Positions 53,568 to 63,200 of a stretch of 64,000 nucleotides of DNA are shown here, piece after piece. Position numbers and translations under genes: made by a program. The notes below the pieces were generated by a model, which was not told the origin of the DNA, made no database searches, and saw nothing but the letters and a program-made list of their open reading frames with translations. Location of the stretch: contig CAJTRE010000001.1 of the NCBI GenBank assembly GCA_910578495.1, positions 62,001 through 126,000 on the forward strand, in the 5' to 3' direction. Position 1 is the stretch's first letter, and every line of letters starts with the position of its first letter. This stretch comes from an uncultured Dorea sp. (GTDB taxonomy: Bacteria > Bacillota > Clostridia > Lachnospirales > Lachnospiraceae).

Positions 53568-53951
53568 TATAATGGAAGTGTTGCAGTGGAGAGAGGACCG
53601 CTTCTCTTTGCTCTGGATATGAATGAAAACTGGAGTGTATATAAGAGAAGGCCGGTAGTTTCAGACTATGAGGTGACCTCTGACAGTGCGTGGAATTATG
53701 CGCTGCTTAAAGATCAGATGCCTAAGGTCATAGAAGAGACACTTTCAGACATTCCGTTCCGGAAACAGACGCCGCCGATTACTCTTGTCTTGAAAGCGCG
53801 CAAAGTCAAGGAATGGCAGGAAGAGGGCGGTAATGCCGGAGAAATGCCGAAGAGTCCGGTGAAGACAGATTCGCCGGAAGAAGAAATACGATTAATTCCA
53901 TTTGGCTGCACACATCTTAGAGTTGGACAATTTCCGGTTTGTGTAAAATAA
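53568..53951 (+). pseudogene. C-terminal part of GH127 after the in-frame TGA
   Basis: Direct in-frame continuation of the arabinofuranosidase gene: YNGSVAVERGPLLFALDMNE follows the stop, and SVAVERGPL is a hallmark of the family's C-terminal region. The first usable GTG (53586) has no ribosome site. It ends with HLRVGQFPVCVK. Separately translated function is unlikely. Joined with the upstream part it would give a protein of about 625 residues, normal for the family. Confidence 0.82.
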
Positions 53952-53990
53952 AAATGAGGCAGTCTCCTTTGCGGAGGCGCCTCATTTTTT
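53950..53990. terminator. Bidirectional terminator after GH127 gene
   Basis: AAAATGAGGC with GCCTCATTTT outside and GTCTCC/GGAGGC inside, followed by T on the plus strand; it sits between convergent genes. Confidence 0.88.
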
Positions 53991-55314
53991 ATTGAATTTT
54001 TAACAGTACAGAGGCTTTGAATATATGATTTTGGTATTCGAATTTCGCAATTCCGTTGTATTGTTCTACGATATTTTGAACGGAGGAAATGCCGATTCCT
54101 TTCCTGTCGTTTCCTTTTGAAGAGGCAAAACGCTCAGCAGAGTGTATAATCTCGCCTTCGTAGCTGTTCTTTACAAGGATAGCAAGTACAGAACTGCTTT
54201 GGGCGGAAACTTTCAAGTCAATAAAACGGTTTCCAAATTTCATGCGCGCACAGGCTTCCACAGCATTTTCCAAAAGATTTGCCAGTACCGAACAAAGGTC
54301 GATGTCCGGAAAATCAGGAGATTTTGGAAGAGAAACGGAGATGTCCATCTGTGTTTTGTTCTGGTTTGCCAATTCCTTATAATGTCCGATGAGTGAGTTG
54401 ATCGTCAAACTGTCACAATAGATAGCTGAGGGGCTTGGAATGGCGCTTCGATATGTTTTAATATATTCGCTTAATCCGGACAGGTCATTTGTTTTGATAT
54501 ATGCTTCCATCACTACCAGATGATGCCTTATATCATGGCGCATACGGCTGGTCTGCTCAATCTGTGTCTGCAATGTTTCCGATTGCTTCTGTTGGGAGAG
54601 GCAGATTGTCTCGGAAATATGGAGCTTTTCTGTGAGTTTTGCATTTTCACTAGTGACAATTGCCATCGACAGAACGATGATGTAAGTAGCAACTGTCAAG
54701 ATTACCCAGATGGGCGGAACGTAATAAAAGGAAAAATCCGGTGGAAGCTCATAGTTAGATACGTTCGGTGAAAATAAAAAATTGTACAGCATATTGTTGC
54801 ATACTGGGATAATCCACATCATACGCCAGATTGGAAAATGATAGGAGTAATCCAGCGCTTTCCTTAATGTTGTTGTAAAAAAACGGCAGACAAGCGGAAA
54901 AGTAGCTGCCAGGATAATGAGAGTGGCAATCAATGCCTCGAATGATTGAAACGAGGGCAGATGTCCATATATTAAAAAATGTGAATACATTCCGAGAAAA
55001 ATAACGTGATCGGAATAACATTTTGCAATCGCCACAATAAAAATGCAGTGCCGGAAATGATACTGCGTAACCAGGCAGAAAATAACAGCCCCCAGAACCA
55101 TTGTTATAAGAGCGAGAAGAATGAATTTAGGCGGAAATTCATCGTAACGGCTGTAGGAGTTTGAACCATAAAAGGTTATAAAAAGAAAAGCCAGGATAGC
55201 AAGAGTTACCTTGGCTAAAATGAATGTTTTAATAAAATCTTTAAATGTAACAAAAAGTAAAACAAAGCATGGCACAATATAAATGAGTGTATTTATGATA
55301 TGTGCGTATGTCAT
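53989..55314 (-). CDS. Sensor histidine kinase, GHKL type (AgrC-like)
   Basis: 441 residues. The N-terminal 220 residues have about six or seven hydrophobic segments. A coiled stretch follows (ENAKLTEKLHISETICLSQQ), then the phosphoacceptor MRHDIRHHLVVMEAYI (His near 263) and the GHKL ATPase (VLANLLENAVEACARM, then GIGISSVQNIVEQYNG). It pairs with the LytTR regulator upstream, overlapping by 4 bases. Kinases of this type often sense peptides, but no agrB or agrD gene is beside it. Confidence 0.92.
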   Translation of the reverse strand: MTYAHIINTLIYIVPCFVLLFVTFKDFIKTFILAKVTLAILAFLFITFYGSNSYSRYDEFPPKFILLALITMVLGAVIFCLVTQYHFRHCIFIVAIAKCYSDHVIFLGMYSHFLIYGHLPSFQSFEALIATLIILAATFPLVCRFFTTTLRKALDYSYHFPIWRMMWIIPVCNNMLYNFLFSPNVSNYELPPDFSFYYVPPIWVILTVATYIIVLSMAIVTSENAKLTEKLHISETICLSQQKQSETLQTQIEQTSRMRHDIRHHLVVMEAYIKTNDLSGLSEYIKTYRSAIPSPSAIYCDSLTINSLIGHYKELANQNKTQMDISVSLPKSPDFPDIDLCSVLANLLENAVEACARMKFGNRFIDLKVSAQSSSVLAILVKNSYEGEIIHSAERFASSKGNDRKGIGISSVQNIVEQYNGIAKFEYQNHIFKASVLLKIQ

Positions 55315-56039
55315 GAATTTACGCCTCCATTTACATATTCAAAGACATAATTGGCATATGCCTGGATAATTTCCCGCTTGCATGTTTTAAAAATAGGAAT
55401 ATATTCTCCGTTTTTTAAAATAAAATGGGTGTCATCCCATGAATCTACATAGTCCATATTGACCATACAGTTTCGGTAACACCATAAGAATTGACCGTAC
55501 GGAGCAAGCATTGGTGAAAAATTGCCGAAAGACATATAGGAGCGGATCACGCTGGAAGTTGTATGCACCTGAATATAGTGGTTCCGATAATCGGCGTACA
55601 TAATATCTGTAATCAGAACTCTTGTCTGATAACGGCCTTCTTTCAGTTCAATATAATGTGCAAACCGTTCTGCTATGCTTTCGTAATGGTTCAGAGCGTC
55701 CTCGAGTTGAGCGTAAGTATATGGTTTTGTCAGATAGTCAAGTGCATGAAGCCGGAAAGCCTTAACAGCATGTTCGCTGCTGTTTGTACAAAAGATAATC
55801 TGGCATTTTGGGCATAATTTTCGAAGTTTTTTTGCGGTTTGAATACCTGATGATTCCTGCATATAAATATCGAGAAAAACAAGGCTGTATTTTTCGGACT
55901 TTAAAGATTGCAGCAAAGCGGCCTCGTTTGTGAAAGATTTAATCTGCATATGAGTTTTGTGTTCTTTGCAGTAGCGGGAAATGTGCTCATATAAAGTTTT
56001 GATGTCTTGTGTGGAATCATCCATGATTGCAATAGTCAT
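55311..56039 (-). CDS. LytTR-family response regulator
   Basis: 242 residues: receiver domain with the phosphorylatable Asp in LVFLDIYMQES (about 53-63), and a C-terminal LytTR DNA-binding domain (ADYRNHYIQVHTTSSVIRS, then FLWCYRNCMVNMDYVDS). It is transcribed first, ahead of its kinase. Ribosome site GGAGG on the minus strand. Target genes are unknown. Confidence 0.93.
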   Translation of the reverse strand: MTIAIMDDSTQDIKTLYEHISRYCKEHKTHMQIKSFTNEAALLQSLKSEKYSLVFLDIYMQESSGIQTAKKLRKLCPKCQIIFCTNSSEHAVKAFRLHALDYLTKPYTYAQLEDALNHYESIAERFAHYIELKEGRYQTRVLITDIMYADYRNHYIQVHTTSSVIRSYMSFGNFSPMLAPYGQFLWCYRNCMVNMDYVDSWDDTHFILKNGEYIPIFKTCKREIIQAYANYVFEYVNGGVNS

Positions 56040-56209
56040 AATTACCTCCTGATATAGTTACAGTAAAGCAAAAAAATTGAGGGGAAATTACGTACCCTCA
56101 GAATACTATATCAATAGTATCATAACATATTACTTGATTCGACAAAATTATACAATTGGTAATATTTTACGTAAATAGGTAAAAAGAATTCCTTTCAATA
56201 AAATGAACC

Positions 56210-56299
56210 CCGATTTTTGTTAAAAAATCGGTTGACAAGCTTTGTTTCTTTGTGTTATATTTAAAAATGCACTATTATGGAAAGTTATACCATAATAGT
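56210..56299 (+). promoter_or_regulatory. rpoBC promoter and leader hairpin
   Basis: The 360 bases between the LytTR gene and rpoB hold no gene. A hairpin CCGATTTTT/AAAAATCGG (56210-56231) abuts the -35 TTGACA (56232-56237), and the -10 is TTATAT or TATATT (56255-56261). About ten bases downstream is a perfect 10-bp stem ACTATTATGG/CCATAATAGT (56271-56299). Further upstream, TGAGGG/CCCTCA forms a small hairpin in the leader of the LytTR gene. Confidence 0.6.
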
Positions 56300-56399
56300 A
56301 GGTAAAAATCAGTAAAACAAGCTGATATTCACTGGTTTTGCAAGAGTTACAAGGGTGTATGTGCCCAACAAAAAATAAACGAGGAGTGTGAAACGTCAA

Positions 56400-59300
56400 A
56401 TGGAGAAAAACAGAATTCGTCCTATTAAAAGCGGAAAAAGTTCACGCATGAGCTATTCCAGACAAAAAGAAGTTCTTCAGATGCCTAATTTGATCGAAGT
56501 TCAGAAGGATTCCTATCAGTGGTTTCTGGATGAAGGATTAAAAGAAGTATTTGATGATATTTCTCCGATTGCTGATTATAGCGGTCACTTGAGTCTGGAA
56601 TTTGTTGATTTTACATTGTGTGAGGATGATGTAAAATACACCATCGAAGAATGTAAAGAGCGTGATGCAACATACGCTGCTCCGCTGAAAGTGAGAGTGA
56701 GACTCCACAACAAAGAAACAGATGAGATCAATGAGCATGAGATCTTTATGGGCGACCTTCCGCTCATGACGAGCACCGGAACGTTTGTGATCAATGGGGC
56801 AGAGCGTGTTATCGTAAGCCAGTTGGTTCGTTCACCGGGTATCTACTATGCTATCGCACACGATAAAGTAGGTAAAAAATTATATTCTTCTACGGTTATT
56901 CCAAATCGTGGAGCATGGCTTGAATATGAAACAGACTCCAATGACGTTTTCTACGTGCGTGTAGATAGAACAAGAAAGGTGCCGATTACAGTGCTGCTTC
57001 GTGCATTGGGTATTGGTACAAATGTTGAGATTTTAGAGCTCTTTGGTGAGGAGCCAAAGATTCTTGCAAGTTTTGAGAAGGATGCGGCTACAAACTACCA
57101 GGAAGGTCTTCTGGAATTATATAAGAAGATCCGCCCGGGCGAACCGCTTGCTGTAGACAGTGCGGAGAGTTTGATCACAAGTATGTTCTTTGATCCGAGA
57201 CGTTACGATCTTGCCAAAGTCGGACGTTATAAATTCAATAAGAAACTTCTGTTAAAGAACCGTATTACCGGTCAGGTTCTTGCAGAGGATGTTGCAAGTG
57301 TTCTCACAGGCGAGGTAATCGCAGAAGCAGGAACGAAGATTACAAGAGAGCTTGCAGATACAATCCAGAATGCGGCTGTTCCGTATGTATGGATCGATAA
57401 GCCGGAAGAGGAGAGAAAGGTGAAAGTCCTTTCTAATATGATGGTAGATCTTGCTTCGGTTGTGGACATTGATCCGAAAGAAGCAGGAGTTACTGAACTT
57501 GTGTATTATCCGGTGCTTGCAGGACTTTTAGAGGAGACCGCAGGCGATATAGATGAACTTAAGAGCGCAATTAAGAGGGATATTCATGACCTAATTCCGA
57601 AACATATTACGAAAGAAGATATTCTTGCGTCCATCAACTACAATATGCATTTAGAGTATGGTCTTGGAAACGATGACGACATCGATCATCTTGGAAACAG
57701 ACGTATTCGTGCTGTGGGAGAACTTCTCCAGAATCAGTACAGAATAGGTCTGTCAAGACTTGAGCGTGTTGTTCGTGAGAGAATGACAACGCAGGATTTG
57801 GAAGGGATTTCGCCGCAGTCTCTGATTAATATTAAACCGGTAACGGCAGCAGTTAAGGAGTTCTTCGGATCTTCTCAGTTGTCACAGTTTATGGATCAGA
57901 ACAACCCGCTCGGAGAGCTGACACATAAGAGACGTTTATCCGCATTAGGACCGGGTGGACTTTCCAGAGATCGTGCCGGATTCGAGGTTCGAGATGTACA
58001 CTATTCTCACTACGGAAGAATGTGTCCAATCGAGACTCCTGAGGGACCGAATATCGGTCTTATCAACTCTCTTGCATGTTATGCAAGAATTAATCAGTAC
58101 GGATTCGTAGAGGCTCCGTACCGTAAGATTAACCATGAAGATCCGCAGAACCCGGTGGTTACTGAGGAAGTTGTATATATGACGGCGGACGAGGAAGATA
58201 ATTACCATGTAGCACAAGCGAATGAGCCGTTGGATGAAGATGGACATTTTATTCATAAGAATGTATCCGGTCGTTATCGTGAAGAGACACAGGAGTATGA
58301 GAGAAAGATGTTCGATTACATGGACGTTTCTCCGAAGATGGTATTTTCTGTGGCAACGGCGCTTATTCCGTTCCTCGAGAACGATGACGCCAATCGTGCG
58401 CTGATGGGTTCCAACATGCAGCGTCAGGCAGTTCCGCTTCTTATAACAGAAGCTCCGGTTGTTGGAACAGGTATGGAAGAAAAATCTGCTGTTGACTCCG
58501 GTGTATGTATCGTTGCGGCAGAGAGTGGTGTTGTAGAACGTTCTACTTCATCAGAGATTGTGATTCGCCAGGATGACGGCAATGTAAAGAGATACAAATT
58601 AACGAAGTTTTTGAGAAGTAACCAGAGCAACTGCTATAATCAAAGACCGATCGTGTTCAAGGGTGATAAAGTGGAAGCCGGAGATGTAATTGCGGATGGT
58701 CCGTCTACGTCTAATGGAGAGATGGCTCTTGGAAAGAACCCGCTTATCGGTTTCATGACATGGGAAGGTTACAACTACGAGGACGCCGTATTATTAAGTG
58801 AAAGATTAGTACAGGATGATGTGTATACATCTGTTCATATTGAAGAATACGAGGCAGAAGCACGCGATACAAAACTTGGACCAGAGGAGATTACAAGAGA
58901 CATTCCGGGGGTTGGTGATGATGCTCTTAAAGATCTGGACGATAGAGGAATCATTCGTATTGGTGCAGAAGTTCGCGCCGGAGACATTCTGGTTGGTAAA
59001 GTAACTCCGAAGGGAGAGACAGAGCTCACCGCAGAGGAGAGACTTCTTCGTGCAATCTTCGGTGAGAAAGCGCGTGAAGTACGTGATACTTCATTGAAGG
59101 TACCACATGGTGAATACGGTATTGTCGTAGATGCGAAAGTGTTTACAAGAGATAACGGGGATGAATTATCTCCGGGCGTGAACCAGTCCGTACGTATCTA
59201 CATTGCACAGAAGAGAAAGATTTCTGTCGGTGATAAGATGGCAGGACGTCATGGTAATAAGGGTGTTGTTTCTCGTGTACTTCCGGTAGAGGATATGCCG

Positions 59301-60266
59301 TTCTTACCAAACGGACGTCCGCTTGACATCGTGCTTAACCCACTGGGTGTGCCATCACGTATGAACATCGGACAGGTACTTGAGATTCACTTGTCTCTTG
59401 CTGCAAAGGCATTGGGATTTAACATTGCCACGCCGGTATTTGACGGTGCAGACGAGAATGACATTATGGATACACTTGATCTGGCAAATGATTATGTAAA
59501 TTTAAGCTGGGAAGAGTTCGAGAAAAAGTATAAAGAAGAACTGCTTCCAGAAGTTCTTGAATATTTGTATGAGAATAGAGAACACAGAAAACTGTGGAAA
59601 GGTGTACCGCTTTCCAGAGATGGTAAAGTTCGTCTTCGCGATGGAAGAACAGGAGAGTATTTTGACAGTCCAGTAACGATTGGACATATGCACTATCTGA
59701 AACTTCATCATCTGGTTGACGATAAGATTCATGCTCGTTCAACAGGTCCTTACTCACTGGTTACACAGCAGCCGCTTGGAGGTAAGGCACAGTTTGGAGG
59801 ACAGCGTTTCGGAGAGATGGAGGTTTGGGCGTTAGAGGCGTATGGTGCGTCTTATACGCTGCAGGAAATCTTAACAGTGAAATCTGATGATGTGATCGGA
59901 CGTGTGAAGACTTATGAGGCCATTATCAAAGGTGAGAACATTCCGGAGCCGGGAATTCCAGAGTCTTTCAAGGTGCTCTTAAAAGAGCTCCAGTCTCTCG
60001 GACTCGATGTCCGCGTGCTGCGTGATGACAACACAGAGGTTGAGATTATGGAGACAGTAGATATGGGCGAGACAGATATACGTTCATTGATCGAGGGAGA
60101 CAGAAAGTACCATGAAGAAGATGATTTCGGAGAACAGGGCTATACCGAGCAGGAGTTCCAGGGAGAAGAACTTGTGGATGTAGAGGAAGAACCGGAAGAG
60201 GAAGACTTCGAGATTTCATTTGAAGAAACTGACGATTTCGCATATGATGATGTAGATAACGTATAG
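56400..60266 (+). CDS. rpoB: DNA-directed RNA polymerase subunit beta
   Basis: 1288 residues from the ATG at 56400; the GTG at 56388 is also possible (GAGGAG is very near it). All conserved beta regions are present, including the rifampicin pocket SSQLSQFMDQNNPLGELTHK and RRLSALGPGGLSRDR, and the C-terminal GGKAQFGGQRFGEMEVWALE. The usual end is followed by an acidic tail of about 50 residues rich in Glu and Asp. It has its own promoter and leader, and is not preceded by rplL. rpoC follows after 14 bases. Confidence 0.98.
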   Translation: MEKNRIRPIKSGKSSRMSYSRQKEVLQMPNLIEVQKDSYQWFLDEGLKEVFDDISPIADYSGHLSLEFVDFTLCEDDVKYTIEECKERDATYAAPLKVRVRLHNKETDEINEHEIFMGDLPLMTSTGTFVINGAERVIVSQLVRSPGIYYAIAHDKVGKKLYSSTVIPNRGAWLEYETDSNDVFYVRVDRTRKVPITVLLRALGIGTNVEILELFGEEPKILASFEKDAATNYQEGLLELYKKIRPGEPLAVDSAESLITSMFFDPRRYDLAKVGRYKFNKKLLLKNRITGQVLAEDVASVLTGEVIAEAGTKITRELADTIQNAAVPYVWIDKPEEERKVKVLSNMMVDLASVVDIDPKEAGVTELVYYPVLAGLLEETAGDIDELKSAIKRDIHDLIPKHITKEDILASINYNMHLEYGLGNDDDIDHLGNRRIRAVGELLQNQYRIGLSRLERVVRERMTTQDLEGISPQSLINIKPVTAAVKEFFGSSQLSQFMDQNNPLGELTHKRRLSALGPGGLSRDRAGFEVRDVHYSHYGRMCPIETPEGPNIGLINSLACYARINQYGFVEAPYRKINHEDPQNPVVTEEVVYMTADEEDNYHVAQANEPLDEDGHFIHKNVSGRYREETQEYERKMFDYMDVSPKMVFSVATALIPFLENDDANRALMGSNMQRQAVPLLITEAPVVGTGMEEKSAVDSGVCIVAAESGVVERSTSSEIVIRQDDGNVKRYKLTKFLRSNQSNCYNQRPIVFKGDKVEAGDVIADGPSTSNGEMALGKNPLIGFMTWEGYNYEDAVLLSERLVQDDVYTSVHIEEYEAEARDTKLGPEEITRDIPGVGDDALKDLDDRGIIRIGAEVRAGDILVGKVTPKGETELTAEERLLRAIFGEKAREVRDTSLKVPHGEYGIVVDAKVFTRDNGDELSPGVNQSVRIYIAQKRKISVGDKMAGRHGNKGVVSRVLPVEDMPFLPNGRPLDIVLNPLGVPSRMNIGQVLEIHLSLAAKALGFNIATPVFDGADENDIMDTLDLANDYVNLSWEEFEKKYKEELLPEVLEYLYENREHRKLWKGVPLSRDGKVRLRDGRTGEYFDSPVTIGHMHYLKLHHLVDDKIHARSTGPYSLVTQQPLGGKAQFGGQRFGEMEVWALEAYGASYTLQEILTVKSDDVIGRVKTYEAIIKGENIPEPGIPESFKVLLKELQSLGLDVRVLRDDNTEVEIMETVDMGETDIRSLIEGDRKYHEEDDFGEQGYTEQEFQGEELVDVEEEPEEEDFEISFEETDDFAYDDVDNV

Positions 60267-60280
60267 AAAGGGGTGCCAGT

Positions 60281-63200
60281 ATGCCAGAAATTAATAAAGA
60301 ACAATCATTTCAGCCAATGACTTTTGATGCGATCAAAATCGGTTTGGCATCACCTGATAAAATTCTGGAATGGTCCAGAGGCGAGGTTACGAAGCCGGAG
60401 ACTATTAACTACAGAACATTGAAACCGGAAAAGGACGGTCTGTTCTGCGAGAAGATCTTCGGACCAAGCAAAGACTGGGAATGTCATTGTGGAAAATATA
60501 AGAAAATCCGCTACAAAGGCGTAGTCTGCGACCGATGCGGTGTTGAGGTCACAAAGGCAAGCGTGCGTCGTGAGCGTATGGGACATATTGCACTGGCGGC
60601 TCCGGTATCTCACATCTGGTACTTTAAAGGGATTCCAAGCCGTATGGGACTAATCCTTGATCTGTCTCCTAGAACGCTTGAAAAAGTTCTCTACTTTGCT
60701 TCTTATATCGTGCTTGACAAAGGAGAGACAGATCTTCAGTATAAGCAGGTGTTATCCGAACAGGAATACCAGGAGGCGAGAGAGTCTTGGGGAAGCGCTT
60801 TCCGCGTAGGTATGGGTGCAGAATCCATTCAGGAATTATTACAGGCAATTGATCTTGATAAAGAGTATGAGGAATTACAGGAAGGCTTAAAAGGGGCTGC
60901 CGGACAGAAGCGTGCAAGAATCGTGAAACGTCTGGAAGTTGTAGAGGCATTCCGCGAGTCAGGCAATAAGCCGGAGTGGATGATCATGAATAACATTCCG
61001 GTTATCCCGCCGGATCTTCGTCCGATGGTACAATTAGACGGCGGACGTTTTGCAACATCTGACTTGAATGACTTATACAGAAGAATTATCAATAGAAATA
61101 ACCGTCTGAAACGTCTTCTTGAATTAGGCGCTCCGGACATTATTGTAAGAAATGAAAAGAGAATGCTGCAGGAAGCCGTTGACGCACTGATCGACAACGG
61201 ACGCCGCGGTCGTCCGGTAACAGGACCGGGCAATCGTGCATTGAAATCTCTTTCTGATATGTTGAAAGGTAAATCCGGACGTTTCCGTCAGAACTTACTT
61301 GGTAAGCGTGTTGACTACTCCGGACGTTCTGTTATCGTCGTAGGACCTGAACTTAAAATTTATCAGTGTGGTCTTCCGAAAGAGATGGCGATTGAGCTGT
61401 TCAAACCATTTGTTATGAAAGAACTGGTGCAGAACGGTATTGCACACAACATTAAAAATGCAAAGAAGATGGTAGAAAGACTTCAGCCGGAAGTATGGGA
61501 TGTACTGGAAGAAGTCATTAAGGAGCATCCGGTAATGCTGAACCGCGCCCCTACGCTTCACAGACTTGGTATTCAGGCATTTGAGCCAATTCTGGTAGAG
61601 GGTAAGGCGATCAAGCTTCACCCGCTTGTTTGTACGGCATATAACGCTGACTTTGATGGTGACCAGATGGCCGTTCATCTTCCGCTGTCTGTAGAGGCAC
61701 AGGCAGAGTGTCGTTTCTTACTGCTTTCACCAAACAACCTTCTGAAACCATCAGATGGTGGGCCGGTGGCAGTTCCGTCTCAGGATATGGTTCTTGGTAT
61801 TTATTACCTGACGCAGGAAAGACCGGGAGCGCTTGGAGAGGGAAAAATCTTTAAAAATGTTAATGAAGCAATTCTTGCTTATGAAAATGGAGCGATTACA
61901 CTACATTCACGTATCAAAGTGCGTGTAACAAAGATTATGGCAGATGAAAGTGAAAAGACCGGTACGATTGAGTCTACACTTGGAAGATTTCTCTTTAATG
62001 AAATCATTCCGCAAGATCTTGGGTTTGTAGATCGTGAAGTAGAAGGAAACGAACTTCTTCTTGAGGTTGATTTCCACGTAGGTAAGAAGCAGTTAAAACA
62101 GATTCTTGAAAAAGTTATCAATACACATGGCTCTACTGCAACGGCAGAGGTGCTTGACGCTGTAAAATCTATCGGTTACAAGTATTCCACAAGAGCGGCA
62201 ATGACGGTATCTATTTCTGATATGACCGTACCGCCGCAGAAACCGGAGATGATCGCACAGGCGCAGGATACAGTAGATAAGATTACAAAGAACTTTAAAC
62301 GTGGTCTTATCACAGAGGAAGAGCGTTACAAAGAAGTTGTAGAGACATGGAAAGCAACGGACGATGCACTTACAGACGCACTGCTTTCCGGACTGGATAA
62401 ATACAATAACATCTTCATGATGGCTGACTCCGGGGCACGTGGTTCTGACAAGCAGATTAAACAGCTTGCAGGTATGCGTGGACTTATGGCAGATACGACA
62501 GGACGTACTATCGAGCTTCCTATCAAGTCAAACTTCCGAGAAGGACTTGACGTATTGGAGTATTTCATGTCTGCCCATGGAGCGCGTAAAGGACTTTCTG
62601 ATACAGCGCTTCGTACAGCCGACTCCGGATACCTTACGAGACGTCTTGTTGATGTTTCGCAGGAGCTTATTATTCACGAAGTGGATTGTGCGCCGATAGA
62701 CGGTGAGATTCCGGGTATGTATGTAAAAGCATTCATGGACGGAAATGAGGAGATTGAGAGTCTTCAGGAGCGTATTACAGGACGTTATTTGTGTGAAGAT
62801 ATTGTAGACAAAGATGGAAATATTCTTGTAAAGGCTAACCACATGGTAACACCAAAACGTGCAGAACTGGTCATGAAGAAGGGTGTGGATGAAAAGGGCG
62901 AAACACTGAAGAAGATTAAGATTCGTACAATTCTTACCTGCCGTTCACACGATGGTATCTGTGCAAAATGTTACGGAGCGAACATGGCTACAGGAGAGCC
63001 GGTACAGGTAGGAGAAGCAGTTGGTATTATTGCCGCTCAGTCTATCGGTGAGCCCGGTACACAGCTTACCATGCGTACGTTCCATACCGGTGGTGTTGCG
63101 GGAGACGATATTACACAAGGTCTTCCTCGTGTAGAGGAGCTTTTCGAGGCAAGAAAACCGAAAGGACTTGCGATTATCACAGAGTTTGCCGGAACAGCAA

